A DNA stretch of 64,000 bases from CAZJYI01 sp964550025 (GTDB lineage: Bacteria > Verrucomicrobiota > Kiritimatiellia > UBA8416 > CAYOBW01), in contig CAZJYI010000005.1 in NCBI GenBank assembly GCA_964550025.1, positions 85,092 through 149,091 on the forward strand. Reading direction: 5' to 3'. The position numbers and the translations under genes are program-made. Shown piece after piece: positions 27,221 through 36,551 of this stretch (positions are counted from its first letter, which is position 1; every line of letters begins with the position of its first letter). The notes below the pieces were generated by a model. The model ran no database searches, had not been told where the DNA came from, and worked only from the letters and a program-made list of their open reading frames with translations.

Positions 27221-28558
27221 ATGGACTTGTTTGAGCAGCACTCCGCCCAGGGGGAGCGCCCGCAACGGCTGCCCCTGGCGGCCCGGATGCGCCCGTGTGC
27301 CCTGGCGGAGATTGTCGGCCAGGACCATATTCTCGGCCCGGGCAAGCTCCTGCGGCGTGCCATCGAGGCGGATCGCCTCAACAGCATAATCCTTTTCGGC
27401 CCCCCGGGGTCCGGCAAAACGTCCCTGGCAGAGGTCATAGCGCGCGTTACCCAGCGGCGTTTCGAGCGAACGAGCGGCGTCCTCGCCAATGTCCAGGTTC
27501 TGCGCGACCTTTTGCGGAGCGCGCTGCACCGCAAACAGCACGATGGCTCCGAGACCATCCTCTTCATCGACGAGATCCACCGCTTCAACAAGGCGCAGCA
27601 GGATGTGCTCCTGCCCTACGTCGAGGACGGGTCCATCACGCTCATTGGGGCAACGACCCACAATCCGCAGGTGTTCGTCAACAGCCCGCTAACCTCCCGA
27701 TCGCTCGTTTTCGAGCTCGCCCCGCTTGCTCCCGAGGCCATTCGCATGCTTGTTGCGCGTGCCCTTGGCGAAGATCGCGGATTGGGCAGCATGCGCGTCG
27801 AGTTGGACGACGAGGCGTTGGTGCACCTTGCGGAGGTCTGTGAGGGTGATGCCCGCCGCGCCCTGAATGCCCTGGAGATTGCCGTGCTGACGACTCCCCG
27901 CGGCGCGGATGGCATGGTCAGAATCTCGGCTGCCGTCATTGAGGACTCGATCCAGAAGAAGATGGTGCGCTACGATAGAAACGAAGACGGCCACTACGAC
28001 ACGATATCTGCGTTCATCAAGAGTGTCCGGGGCTCTGATCCGCATGCTGCCGTGTACTGGCTTGCGAAGATGCTGTACGCGGGCGAAGACCCGCGGTTTA
28101 TCGCGCGGCGGCTCGTTATCCTCGCGTCGGAGGACATCGGCAATGCCGACCCGCGCGGGTTGACGCTGGCCGTTTCGGCCATGCAGGCCTCCGAGTTTGT
28201 GGGTATGCCGGAGGCCCGGATCATCCTGTCGCAGGCCACGACCTACCTTGCCACGGCTCCCAAGAGCAACGCGTCTTACAAGGCGGTCGACAAGGCGCTT
28301 GCCGACATCAAGGCGGGCCGCGTACTCAAGGTCCCGGAACGCCTGAAGAACGTGCGGCCGCGCACGGTGGCCGGCCCCGGTCAGGATGAACCTTCCGAGT
28401 ACGTCTACCCGCACGACTACCGCGGGCACTATGTGGACCAGGAGTATGTGCCGACGGAGACCCTGTACTACGAGCCGGACGGGCAGGGCTACGAGGATAT
28501 TATCGCGAAGAGAATGCGGCATTGGCGTGAGACTCGGCTGGAGGCGAACACGGCGTGA
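27221..28558 (+). CDS. rarA: replication-associated recombination protein A (MgsA/RarA AAA+ ATPase)
   Basis: 445 residues. This AAA+ clamp-loader-like ATPase acts at stalled replication forks. N-terminus MDLFEQH then PLAARMRP and IVGQDHIL as in the family; Walker A FGPPGSGKTSLAEVIA (about 66-81); Walker B ILFIDEIHRFNKAQQD (about 112-127); sensor 1 TLIGATTHNP. The helical C-terminal region contains GSDPHAAVYWLAKMLYAGED and the late YVPTETLYYEPDGQGYE segment. Its stop overlaps the next start by four bases (GTGA), indicating translational coupling to fau. Confidence 0.94.
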   Translation: MDLFEQHSAQGERPQRLPLAARMRPCALAEIVGQDHILGPGKLLRRAIEADRLNSIILFGPPGSGKTSLAEVIARVTQRRFERTSGVLANVQVLRDLLRSALHRKQHDGSETILFIDEIHRFNKAQQDVLLPYVEDGSITLIGATTHNPQVFVNSPLTSRSLVFELAPLAPEAIRMLVARALGEDRGLGSMRVELDDEALVHLAEVCEGDARRALNALEIAVLTTPRGADGMVRISAAVIEDSIQKKMVRYDRNEDGHYDTISAFIKSVRGSDPHAAVYWLAKMLYAGEDPRFIARRLVILASEDIGNADPRGLTLAVSAMQASEFVGMPEARIILSQATTYLATAPKSNASYKAVDKALADIKAGRVLKVPERLKNVRPRTVAGPGQDEPSEYVYPHDYRGHYVDQEYVPTETLYYEPDGQGYEDIIAKRMRHWRETRLEANTA

Positions 28559-29163
28559 CCAAGGATGCGGCCAGACATCTTACCAGGCAGAGACGGGCGG
28601 CGCTCGAGACGGCGTGGGTCGCGGAGAGCAGCCGTGCGGCCCAGGAACGGCTTGCCTCGCTGCCTGCGTTCGCCGGCGCGTCGGTGGTCTTCTGCTACCT
28701 GGCCCTCCAGGGGGAAGTGCAAACGGCGTGGCTCGTCGCGGAGTGTCTACGTCTTGGCAAGACGGTTGGTGTGCCGTGCCGGGGCGGGGCGGACGGGGGC
28801 TACGGCGTGGCCTGCCTGGAGGTCGACACCGTGCTCAGGAGGGGGCCGTTCGGGCTGCGCGAGCCGGCGGCGCCACGCTGGATCCCGGTGGGTGACATCG
28901 ATCTGGCCGTTGTGCCCGGGCTGGCTTTTGACCTCTGCGGCGGACGCGTGGGGCACGGCGGGGGGCACTATGACCGTTTGCTGGGAGGGGAAGCCGCGGA
29001 TGTGGCCATGACCGCATTGAAAGCGGGGTTGGCGTTCGAGTTTCAGTTGGTGGATCGTGTCGAGACGAACCGCTTTGACGTAGACATGGACTGGGTGGTT
29101 ACCGAGGAGCGCTGCGTGCGCTGTTCGCTCGCCGCCGCGGATAGGACGGGAAAGGGGGACTGA
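28555..29163 (+). CDS. 5-formyltetrahydrofolate cyclo-ligase
   Basis: 202 residues beginning at GTG in a four-base overlap with rarA. The enzyme converts 5-formyl-THF to 5,10-methenyl-THF with ATP, recycling a storage folate. The diagnostic C-terminal motif is present: PGLAFDLCGGRVGHGGGHYD (about 119-138), which contains the ATP-binding glycine-rich loop. The N-terminal helix has the expected basic residues (LTRQRRAAL). In many bacteria this gene (ygfA/fau) neighbours 6S RNA, which is relevant to the spacer upstream of rarA. Confidence 0.9.
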   Translation: MTKDAARHLTRQRRAALETAWVAESSRAAQERLASLPAFAGASVVFCYLALQGEVQTAWLVAECLRLGKTVGVPCRGGADGGYGVACLEVDTVLRRGPFGLREPAAPRWIPVGDIDLAVVPGLAFDLCGGRVGHGGGHYDRLLGGEAADVAMTALKAGLAFEFQLVDRVETNRFDVDMDWVVTEERCVRCSLAAADRTGKGD

Positions 29164-30717
29164 ATGAACCCGGTGATTGGGATTGTCTTGGGCCTGGCTG
29201 TTGGGTTGGGCCTGGGTTATGCTGCGCGCTTTTTTCTGGGGAGAGTGGCCGCCGACACAACGGAGAAGCAGGCAAGGGCAGAGCTGGAACACGCCAAACG
29301 GGATGCGCAGAACATCATCAAAGAGAGCAAGATCCAGGCGAAGGATGCGGTTCTCAAGGCCAAGGAGGAGTTCGAGCAGAGCACGGAGAGCAAGCGCAAG
29401 GAACTCGCGGGATTGGAAGAGCGGATTGGGCAGCGCGAGACGAATCTGGACCGCAAGGTCGCCATGATCGACAAGAAGGCCGACACCCTGGACCGCCGCC
29501 TGGAGGATGTGGAGAAGAAGAACGCTGCGTTGGAGCAGGAACGCGGCGAGCTGAAGCAGATTATCCAGTCGGAGCGCGAGAGCCTGCAGCGCGTGGCCGG
29601 AATGACACAGGACGAGGCACGGCGCACGCTGCTGAACCGTATGGAAAAGGAAGTGCACCACGAGGTGGGTGGGCTCATCCGGCGTCTTCAGGAAGAGGCC
29701 AAGGAAACGGCCGAGCGTGAAGCGCGCAAGATCGTGGCACAGGCCGTGCAGCGCTACGGGGCGTCGCACGCCAGCGAAATGATGACCAGCAGCGTGGCGC
29801 TCCCGGGGGACGAGATGAAGGGGCGGATCATCGGAAGGGACGGCCGCAACATCCGGGCGCTCGAGGCCGCAACCGGTGTCAACGTGTTGATAGACGATAC
29901 GCCCGAAGCCGTTGTGATCTCCGGTTTCGACCCCGTGCGGCGCGAGATTGCCAAGCAGTCGCTGGAACGCCTGGTGTCCGACGGGCGCATTCACCCCGCA
30001 CGCATCGAGGAAGTGGTTGCCAAAGTCCAGGAGAACATGGACGAGACGATTCGTCTTGCCGGTGAAGAGGCGGCATTCACGGCCGGTGTGCAGGGAATCG
30101 AACCGGAGCTTCTGCGCAAACTGGGCCGGTTGAAGTTCCGCACGAGCTACTCGCAAAACGTGCTGCAACACTCGATCGAGGTCGCGCACCTGATGGGGGT
30201 CATGGCCGGCGAGCTCGGGCTGGACCCTCTCATTGCGAAGCGTATCGGCTTGTTCCACGATATCGGCAAGGCGCTTGACCACGAAGTGGAGGGGGGGCAC
30301 GCCATCATCGGGGCGGACCTGCTCAAGCGGCAGGGGGAGTCGCAGGTCGTCGTCAACGCGGTGGCGGCGCACCACGAGGAGGTGGACTGCGAGAGCCTGT
30401 TCGCGATCCTGGCTTCGGCCGCCGACGCCATATCCAGTTCGCGGGTGGGCGCACGCTCCGAGACGTCCGGCATCTACGTCAAGCGCCTGGAGAAACTCGA
30501 GCAGATTGCCGACGGGTTCGACGGCGTCGACCGCAGCTATGCCATCCAGGCCGGACGCGAGGTCCGCGTGGTTGTGCAGCCCGATAGGGTCGACGACAGC
30601 GAGGCCATGATCATGGCACGGAACATCAGTAAGAAGATCGAGGCCGATTTGCAGTACCCGGGACAGATCCGCGTAATCGTGATCCGTGAGACGCGTTGCG
30701 TGGAGTATGCTAAGTAG
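29164..30717 (+). CDS. rny: ribonuclease Y
   Basis: 517 residues, normal for RNase Y, the membrane-anchored endoribonuclease that starts mRNA decay. A membrane helix (about 4-25) is followed by a long coiled coil (about 30-190, rich in E/K/R). A KH domain follows (about 207-270, MKGRIIGRDGRNIRALEAAT), then an HD domain (about 330-425) with SIEVAHL, LFHDIGKALDHEVEGGHAII and the final VAAHHEEVDC metal-ligand stretch. The ATG follows the fau stop directly. The downstream ymdB-like gene matches the rny-ymdB order known from Firmicutes. Confidence 0.95.
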   Translation: MNPVIGIVLGLAVGLGLGYAARFFLGRVAADTTEKQARAELEHAKRDAQNIIKESKIQAKDAVLKAKEEFEQSTESKRKELAGLEERIGQRETNLDRKVAMIDKKADTLDRRLEDVEKKNAALEQERGELKQIIQSERESLQRVAGMTQDEARRTLLNRMEKEVHHEVGGLIRRLQEEAKETAEREARKIVAQAVQRYGASHASEMMTSSVALPGDEMKGRIIGRDGRNIRALEAATGVNVLIDDTPEAVVISGFDPVRREIAKQSLERLVSDGRIHPARIEEVVAKVQENMDETIRLAGEEAAFTAGVQGIEPELLRKLGRLKFRTSYSQNVLQHSIEVAHLMGVMAGELGLDPLIAKRIGLFHDIGKALDHEVEGGHAIIGADLLKRQGESQVVVNAVAAHHEEVDCESLFAILASAADAISSSRVGARSETSGIYVKRLEKLEQIADGFDGVDRSYAIQAGREVRVVVQPDRVDDSEAMIMARNISKKIEADLQYPGQIRVIVIRETRCVEYAK

Positions 30718-30719
30718 GT

Positions 30720-30782
30720 GGTTATTGGTTCTTAGTTACTGGTTACCAGTGTCCAATAACCAATAACGAATAACCAATAACG
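30720..30782. repeat. heptamer array with inverted halves
   Basis: Nine consecutive heptamers fill 30720-30782: GGTTATT, GGTTCTT, AGTTACT, GGTTACC, AGTGTCC, AATAACC, AATAACG, AATAACC, AATAACG. The first four and last four are complementary, so the array can fold on itself. It occupies most of the spacer between rny and the ymdB-like gene. Confidence 0.8.
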
Positions 30783-30818
30783 GACAAGGTCCCGACGAAG
30801 GAGAGGAACCGGTTCGCA

Positions 30819-31595
30819 GTGAAGATACTCATGGCAGGTGACATCGTCGGTGCGCCGGGGCGGCGCGCCTTCGCGAGGGTCTGCACCCGCATGAAGCAGT
30901 CCGGGGAGGTCGACTTCGTGCTGGCCAACGCCGAAAACGCGGCGGGGGGGCGGGGATTGACGGCCGCGTTGGCTGAAGAACTGTTTGCCGCCGGCGCCGA
31001 TGTGCTGTCGCTTGGTGATCACACCTGGAATCAACGCGAGATGGAGACGTATCTGGACCGTGAGCCACGCGTGCTCCGTCCGGCCAATTTCGCTCCGGGT
31101 TGCCCGGGAAGGGGCATTGCGACGGTGGATAGCCCGTATGGCCGCGTCACGGTCGTAAACCTGGTTGGGCGGGTGTTCATGAATAACTACGACTGCCCGT
31201 TCCGCACGGTGGATGCGCTGTTGAAGAAGGAGCCCGGTCTGGCGAAGACCATCCTGGTTGACCTGCACGCCGAGGCAACGTCGGAGAAGATCGTCATGGG
31301 CCGCTATCTGGACGGTCGCGTCACGTGCGTGGTGGGTACGCATACGCATGTGCAGACGAGCGACGAGGCACTGCTTCCCAGGGGAACGGCCTACATCACT
31401 GACCTGGGCATGACCGGGGCCAAGGATTCGGCGTTGGGGCGCGACCTGGATTCCGTGCTCCAGATGTTCCTCACCGGTATGCCGAAACAATTCAAAATCG
31501 CCAGGGACAAGGTCTACTTGGAGGGGGTCCTGGTTGACGTTGACGAGTCCACGGGAAGAGCCCGACGTATCAAGCGCCTGCGCGTAGCAGAGTAG
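30819..31595 (+). CDS. YmdB-family metallophosphoesterase
   Basis: 258 residues, starting at GTG. It matches the TIGR00282/YmdB family, dimetal phosphodiesterases able to hydrolyse cyclic nucleotides and often encoded next to rny. Metal and active-site motifs are visible: MAGDIVGAPGRRAF (first Asp), NAENAAGGRGLT (Asn/Glu), LGDHTWNQRE (Asp-His), VDLHAEATSEK and VVGTHTHVQTSDE (late His pair). The length is standard. Because of its conserved position after rny, a role in signalling tied to RNA turnover is inferred. Confidence 0.9.
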   Translation: MKILMAGDIVGAPGRRAFARVCTRMKQSGEVDFVLANAENAAGGRGLTAALAEELFAAGADVLSLGDHTWNQREMETYLDREPRVLRPANFAPGCPGRGIATVDSPYGRVTVVNLVGRVFMNNYDCPFRTVDALLKKEPGLAKTILVDLHAEATSEKIVMGRYLDGRVTCVVGTHTHVQTSDEALLPRGTAYITDLGMTGAKDSALGRDLDSVLQMFLTGMPKQFKIARDKVYLEGVLVDVDESTGRARRIKRLRVAE

Positions 31596-31611
31596 CGCCG
31601 CTCCCGGAGCC

Positions 31612-32952
31612 ATGAGCAATACAGCCGAACGCCGCATCTACAAAGTCGCCGAGATTACGCGCCTGATTCGTGGGACCTTGGAAAGCACGTTCGGCGACGT
31701 GTGGGTGGAAGGCGAACTGTCCAACGTTCGGCGCCCTTCGTCGGGGCATTTCTACTTCACCATCAAGGACGAGAACGCCCAGATTAGCGCCGTGCTTTTC
31801 CGCGGCAACCAACGGGGGCTGGCGTTCGCGCTCGAGGACGGTCTGCTTGTACGGGTTTTCGGCCAGTTGACGGTCTACGAGCGCGGCGGTCAGTACCAGG
31901 TGATCGTGCGGAAGGTTGAGGAGGCCGGAAAAGGCAGCCTTCAGGCGCAGTTCGAGGAGCTGAAGAAGAGACTGCACGTCGAAGGACTGTTTGACGAGGC
32001 ACGCAAGAAGCCGCTGCCGCTACTGCCGCAACACGTGGGTGTGGTGACCTCGCCTACGGGGGCTGCCATCCGGGACATTCTTAACGTCGTATCGCGACGT
32101 TTTCCTAATCTTCACCTGGTCCTGGCGCCGGCCAAGGTGCAGGGGCCGGGCGCGGCCGAGGAGATCGCCGCCGCCATCGACCTGCTGAACCGTCGCGGCG
32201 GACTGGATGCCATGATTGTCGGGCGCGGTGGGGGCAGCCTGGAGGATCTCTGGTGCTTCAACGAGGAAGTCGTGGCACGGGCTATTGCGCGTTCCGAAGT
32301 CCCCGTCATCTCAGCCGTGGGGCATGAGATTGATTTCACGATCAGCGACTTCGTGGCTGACCTGCGGGCGGCGACTCCCTCCGCGGGTGCGGAGCTCGTG
32401 GTGGGGCGCAAGGACCGTTTCGTGGAGACCCTTGCCGCGTTGTCGGGTGCCCTGAACCGTGCGCTGCGGGAACATGTGCTGCGATGCCGGAACCGCGTGC
32501 AGACGGCCGGCGGAAGCTACGTCTTTCGCGAGCCGGCCAACCTTGTGCGGCAATACACTCAACGCCTGGATGCGATCGTGTTGCGTATGGAACACCGGCT
32601 TCGTTCGAGCACCCAGGAGGGCAGGCGGCGTTTGGCGGACCTTGGCCTGCGGTCGGGGCACGCTTTGCGCTCGCAGGCCGCGGATGCTCGGCAACGCCTC
32701 GGTGATCTGCAGTCCCGGCAGGTGCATGCGCTGTCGTTGCGCCGGGAATTGGCGCGCCAGGATGTGCGTCGTCTGGAAGACCAGCTTCGCGCGTTGAGTC
32801 CACTGGCCGTGCTCGAACGGGGTTACTCGATCACCAGCGACTCGTCTGGACGGGTGCTGCGAGCTGTTGATGACGTGTCCGCTGGGGATACGCTGACAAC
32901 ACGGTTGGCGGACGGCAGGGTGAGATCGACCGTTGTTGAAGAGGGAGCTTAG
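31612..32952 (+). CDS. xseA: exodeoxyribonuclease VII large subunit
   Basis: 446 residues. This is the catalytic subunit of ExoVII, which degrades single-stranded DNA processively. The N-terminal OB fold (about 10-110) includes VWVEGELSNVRRPSSGHFYF. The catalytic domain carries VGVVTSPTGAAIRDIL, VGRGGGSLEDLWCFNEE and SAVGHEIDFTISDFVADLRA. A helical stalk follows, and the C-terminal LERGYSIT motif is present. It starts 17 bases after the previous stop. xseB is separated by 154 bases that include a small heptamer array. Confidence 0.95.
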   Translation: MSNTAERRIYKVAEITRLIRGTLESTFGDVWVEGELSNVRRPSSGHFYFTIKDENAQISAVLFRGNQRGLAFALEDGLLVRVFGQLTVYERGGQYQVIVRKVEEAGKGSLQAQFEELKKRLHVEGLFDEARKKPLPLLPQHVGVVTSPTGAAIRDILNVVSRRFPNLHLVLAPAKVQGPGAAEEIAAAIDLLNRRGGLDAMIVGRGGGSLEDLWCFNEEVVARAIARSEVPVISAVGHEIDFTISDFVADLRAATPSAGAELVVGRKDRFVETLAALSGALNRALREHVLRCRNRVQTAGGSYVFREPANLVRQYTQRLDAIVLRMEHRLRSSTQEGRRRLADLGLRSGHALRSQAADARQRLGDLQSRQVHALSLRRELARQDVRRLEDQLRALSPLAVLERGYSITSDSSGRVLRAVDDVSAGDTLTTRLADGRVRSTVVEEGA

Positions 32953-33010
32953 TGCTCTAAGCCGGTAAGAGTGCAGGGAAAGACAAGAAGTTGAGTACGG
33001 GTTCGGGTGC

Positions 33011-33038
33011 GCGAGTCGCGAGTCGCTGGTCGCTAGTC
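33011..33038. repeat. short heptamer array between xseA and xseB
   Basis: Four heptamers in a row: GCGAGTC, GCGAGTC, GCTGGTC, GCTAGTC. It is a small member of the heptamer-array type seen elsewhere in this window, with a different core. It breaks the usual tight xseA-xseB spacing. Confidence 0.65.
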
Positions 33039-33106
33039 GGCACAGTACGATGACACGCGGCAGCTGACACACCGATTTCTTCAGCTGCGGGTGCGGCCCG
33101 CCCTGG

Positions 33107-33415
33107 ATGGAGGCAAAGCAGATGGCAACCAGAGAGAATACGGCGGCGAAGGAGGAGAATTCCCGCAACTTCGAGCAGTCCCTTGGTAGGCTCGAGGAGA
33201 TCGTCCGCGAGATGGAGGGCGGCGAGCTCGGTCTGGAGGACATGATCGGGCGTTTCGAGGAAGGGCAGGAACTCCTGAAGTTCTGCGGCAAGAAGCTTGA
33301 CGAAGTCGAGCGACGGATCGAGATTCTTGTAAAGAAGGGCGATACGGTCGAAGCGCAGCCCTTCGGCGACGAAGAGGAAGAGGCGGACGAAGCGGGGGGC
33401 GGCGAGCTGTTCTAG
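33107..33415 (+). CDS. xseB: exodeoxyribonuclease VII small subunit
   Basis: 102 residues, slightly longer than the usual 70-85 because of an acidic, glycine-rich C-terminal tail (FGDEEEEADEAGGGELF). The core FEQSLGRLEEIVREMEGGEL, LEDMIGRFEEGQELLKFC and LDEVERRIEIL is the typical three-helix XseB sequence that coats the XseA stalk. An alternative ATG five codons later is possible. The rhomboid gene begins four bases after the stop. Confidence 0.93.
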   Translation: MEAKQMATRENTAAKEENSRNFEQSLGRLEEIVREMEGGELGLEDMIGRFEEGQELLKFCGKKLDEVERRIEILVKKGDTVEAQPFGDEEEEADEAGGGELF

Positions 33416-33419
33416 GGAC

Positions 33420-34268
33420 ATGCCTTACCATCTGAACTCGGGAATAGGCGCGGGGTTTCCACCCGTCGGGCGCGTGGTGCGAGCGTTGCTGATTGCCAAC
33501 TTCAGCGTGTTCGGCCTGCAGCTCATCAGCGACGTGCTGGCGGGAGGAAGCTACAGCGAGACGTCGTTTTCCGCCATTTTCTCGCTGAGCTGGTGGGGGC
33601 TCCGGCACGGGCGGTTCTGGCAACCACTCAGCTACATGTTCCTGCACGGCGGAATCCTGCATCTCCTCTTCAACATGCTGATGCTCTACGTCTTCGGGCG
33701 CGACATGGAGGGAAAGCTCGGCCCCAGGCGCTTCTTGCTGCTTTACCTGGCCTGCGGCGTCATAGCGGGAACCGGGTGGCTTCTAATCAGCGGGAGCGGC
33801 AAGGATCACTGTCTCGGGGCGTCGGGCGCCGTCTTTGGAATCATGGGGGCCATGGCCGCCATCTATCCACACCGCAGAATCACGTTGCTGATCATGCTCG
33901 TCTTTCCGGTGACGATGACGATGCGTATGCTGGCCATTGCCCTCGGCTCGATCGCGCTTGTGTCGCTGCTGAGCAGCGACGGCAACATTGCACACGCCGC
34001 GCACCTTGCCGGTGGCCTTGCCGGGTACCTTTACGGGTACCAGGTGGCCATCGGTCGTGGCATGGACCCCCGCAACTGGTTCCGTGTGCGACCACGCCGT
34101 CGGCGGGGACGCGGTCATCTGACCATACTCGATCTGCCGGAGGAGGAAGACGCCGCCCCGTCTCCCGATGAGGTGGATGCCGTTCTCGATAAGCTGCAAC
34201 GCGAAGGCATGGCGGGCCTCACCTCGCGCGAACGCCGCATACTGGAGCGGGCGTCGCGGGGGGAGTGA
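33420..34268 (+). CDS. rhomboid-family intramembrane serine protease
   Basis: 282 residues with about six membrane helices. The catalytic serine lies in GASGAVFGIMG (Ser135) and the partner histidine in AHAAHLAGGLAGYLYG (His195), both in membrane segments. HGGILHLLFNMLMLYVFG is the conserved second-helix region. After the last helix comes a basic patch (RPRRRRGRG) and a cytoplasmic tail with DEVDAVLDKLQREGMAGLTS, a small helical module found at the C-terminus of many bacterial rhomboids. Substrates are unknown. Confidence 0.9.
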   Translation: MPYHLNSGIGAGFPPVGRVVRALLIANFSVFGLQLISDVLAGGSYSETSFSAIFSLSWWGLRHGRFWQPLSYMFLHGGILHLLFNMLMLYVFGRDMEGKLGPRRFLLLYLACGVIAGTGWLLISGSGKDHCLGASGAVFGIMGAMAAIYPHRRITLLIMLVFPVTMTMRMLAIALGSIALVSLLSSDGNIAHAAHLAGGLAGYLYGYQVAIGRGMDPRNWFRVRPRRRRGRGHLTILDLPEEEDAAPSPDEVDAVLDKLQREGMAGLTSRERRILERASRGE

Positions 34269-34326
34269 GCATCGGTCGGCGTGCTCTCCGCGGGGTGCAA
34301 GCGAACAAAAAATGGGTAGGAAGATA

Positions 34327-34403
34327 CCGATTGATGATTAGCGATTGATGATTGCCGATTTCGGAAGTTCAAGAATCACGAATCAACAATTGCCAACCAT
34401 CAA
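34327..34403. repeat. heptamer array with inverted halves
   Basis: Eleven heptamers: CCGATTG, ATGATTA, GCGATTG, ATGATTG, CCGATTT, CGGAAGT, TCAAGAA, TCACGAA, TCAACAA, TTGCCAA, CCATCAA. The first half (ATGATTG type) is roughly complementary to the second half. It sits in the 271-bp spacer between the rhomboid gene and the LolA-like gene, in which nothing else was seen. Confidence 0.7.
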
Positions 34404-34539
34404 TAAGAGCCAGGGAGGCAGGGAGTTCCCAATCCGGCTTCGCTCTTGAGTTCCACCCATTTCTCTCGTTTACGCACTTCTTCACGGTCGTGCGCTTCCT
34501 GTTCTTGCCGCACGTTGCCCGTTCTGGTACAAACGCGGT

Positions 34540-35328
34540 ATGCGGTCTGTATCCGTCCAGAGGCTGGTTTTGGTTATGAGTGCGCTTCTTGCGTGCTGTG
34601 CCGCCATTCCGTGCGCCATTGGCGCGGAGACGAATGCGTTGCCCGACGCGCGCGAGATTGTGCGTCGAAGTAACGATTTGCTGCGCGATACGAACAGCTA
34701 TGCCGTCGTTGTGATGGAGATCACGCGCCCGAAGTGGTCGCGTTCGGTCACCCTCGAGGCGTGGACCAGCGGCTCGGACAATGCTTTTATCCGGACGCTG
34801 TCACCGCGCAAGGACAAAGGGGTTACCTTTCTCAAACGCGGGCGCGAGGCGTGGAACTACGTTCCTGCCATCGACCGCGTGATCAAGATACCGCCGTCGA
34901 TGATGCTGCAGTCGTGGATGGGCAGCGATTTCACCAACGACGACGTTGTCCGGGCCGACAGCATTGTCACCGACTACGAGCACAAGGTCGTGCGGGCGGA
35001 GGAACGCGAAGGGAAGCTCTGCTGGGTTGTTGAGGCCATTCCCAAACCGAACGCGCCCGTGGTATGGGGCAAGTTGCGCTTCATGGTCGACCAGGCAAAC
35101 TACGTGGCCGAACGGATCGAGTACGAGGATGAGGACGGCGAGCTCGTCAAGTACGGTGAGGCGACCGATGTTTCCCTGGTCGAGGGTCGGGAGCTGGCGA
35201 CGACATTCGTGATGCATGACGTAACGCGTCCCGGGAATCGCACCACGATCAAGTATCGCCGCATCACGTTCTCGCCCAACCTTGACGAGGACACGTTTAC
35301 GCTCAAGAACCTGCGGAGGAAGCGGTGA
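34540..35328 (+). CDS. LolA-like outer-membrane lipoprotein-sorting protein
   Basis: 262 residues. A signal peptide (about 1-30, VLVMSALLACCAAIPCAIGAE) precedes a LolA/LolB-type beta-barrel half. Family-like stretches are DAREIVRRSNDLLRD, FLKRGREAWNYVPAIDRVIK and SMMLQSWMGSDFTNDDVV. This subfamily usually accompanies LolCDE/MacB-like ABC permeases, as it does here: the next gene starts inside its stop codon. It probably carries a lipid or lipoprotein across the periplasm. An alternative ATG at 34576 would shorten the signal's N-region. Confidence 0.83.
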   Translation: MRSVSVQRLVLVMSALLACCAAIPCAIGAETNALPDAREIVRRSNDLLRDTNSYAVVVMEITRPKWSRSVTLEAWTSGSDNAFIRTLSPRKDKGVTFLKRGREAWNYVPAIDRVIKIPPSMMLQSWMGSDFTNDDVVRADSIVTDYEHKVVRAEEREGKLCWVVEAIPKPNAPVVWGKLRFMVDQANYVAERIEYEDEDGELVKYGEATDVSLVEGRELATTFVMHDVTRPGNRTTIKYRRITFSPNLDEDTFTLKNLRRKR

Positions 35329-36551
35329 GCATCCTTGCCATCGCGTGGCGCAATATCTGGCGCAACAAGCGGCGCTCTTTGCTTACGCTCATGGCCGTGG
35401 CCGCGGCCTGCACACTGCTGATCTTCATGATGGCGATGCAGAAGGGTTCCTACGCCAGCATGATCAGCAACACCGTCGGTGCCCAGTCAGGCCATATCCA
35501 GGTGCAGCATGTCGACTATCTCGAGGACGGCGCGCTCGAAAGCGCCGTACCGTGCCCCGGTGACATCATAGCGGCGGTGTCGAACACGGCGCATGTTGTT
35601 GCCGTGGCACCACGGATCAGCGCTCCGGTTCTTGCAAGTCACGGCAACCATACGTTCGGCGCCCTGTTGCTGGGAGTGGATCCGGAGCTCGAAAAGGGGC
35701 TTTCGAGGATACCGCACGTTGTGAGTACCGGCCGCTGGTTGGAGACGGACGACAGGGAAGGCGTCGTGTTGGGCCATCTTCTGGCGACCAATCTGTCAGT
35801 GGGCGTGGGGGACGAGATCGTGTTCCTGGGGCAGGCGCGCGATGGTTCGACGGCCGCGGCGAGGCAGACCGTGCGCGGCATTTTCGAGTTCGGTATGGAC
35901 GAGATGGACCGCGCCGTGCTCGTGGGCCATATCGGCATGGTGGGGGAAACACACGCGATGGAAGATGCGGCCACGGCCGTGGCCGTGCTGTTGGACACCG
36001 ACAAGAAGAGGGGCGCCGCGGCGGCCGGGATGCGGGCGGCACTGGCGGATGAAGCGGACCTGGCGGTGAGAGAGTGGCCGGAACTGCTGCCCGGGGTAAT
36101 GCAGACCATCCGAATGGATTGGAATACCGGGCTTATCATGTACGCCGTTCTGGTGCTCGTGGTGGCGTTCGGGGTTGCAAACACGTTCCTGATGGCGTTT
36201 CTGGAACGCATACGGGAGTATGGAGTGCTGCTGTCGCTGGGGATGGGCCCCGTGCGGATGGGGCTCATGGCCTACACGGAATCCGTGCTGCTCACGCTGG
36301 CCGGCCTGGTTGTGGGTACGGGGGTGGGGAGTGCGTGGGCGTACTGGCTCCAGGTGCACGGATGGGAATTCACCAGCGAAGGGCATCTGACGAGTAAGTA
36401 TGGCGTGGATCCCGTCATCTACGGTGAGCTATCCTGGGAGGTCGTGGGGTGGGCCGTAGGAATCGTTTTTGTTATGACCGTGGCCATGGCCGTCTACCCG
36501 GCCGTCAAGGCGTCGCGGCTGCGGCCCGTCGAGGCGATGAGACACGCATGA
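35325..36551 (+). CDS. FtsX/LolC-type ABC transporter permease, first copy
   Basis: 408 residues with a GTG start overlapping the previous stop by four bases. One N-terminal membrane helix (about 20-40) follows the amphipathic WRNIWRNKRRSLLTL. A large periplasmic MacB-PCD-like domain (about 45-265) precedes three C-terminal helices with MYAVLVLVVAFGVANTFLMA and the ERIREYGVLLSLGMGP coupling helix typical of FtsX domains. With the second permease and ATPase it would form a type VII ABC system that works on periplasmic or membrane substrates. Confidence 0.87.
   Translation: MSILAIAWRNIWRNKRRSLLTLMAVAAACTLLIFMMAMQKGSYASMISNTVGAQSGHIQVQHVDYLEDGALESAVPCPGDIIAAVSNTAHVVAVAPRISAPVLASHGNHTFGALLLGVDPELEKGLSRIPHVVSTGRWLETDDREGVVLGHLLATNLSVGVGDEIVFLGQARDGSTAAARQTVRGIFEFGMDEMDRAVLVGHIGMVGETHAMEDAATAVAVLLDTDKKRGAAAAGMRAALADEADLAVREWPELLPGVMQTIRMDWNTGLIMYAVLVLVVAFGVANTFLMAFLERIREYGVLLSLGMGPVRMGLMAYTESVLLTLAGLVVGTGVGSAWAYWLQVHGWEFTSEGHLTSKYGVDPVIYGELSWEVVGWAVGIVFVMTVAMAVYPAVKASRLRPVEAMRHA

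Noticed and set aside
28747..30375. 542-codon open frame on the minus strand
   Set aside because: Antisense to fau and rny, which have strong family motifs; composition matches a shadow frame.
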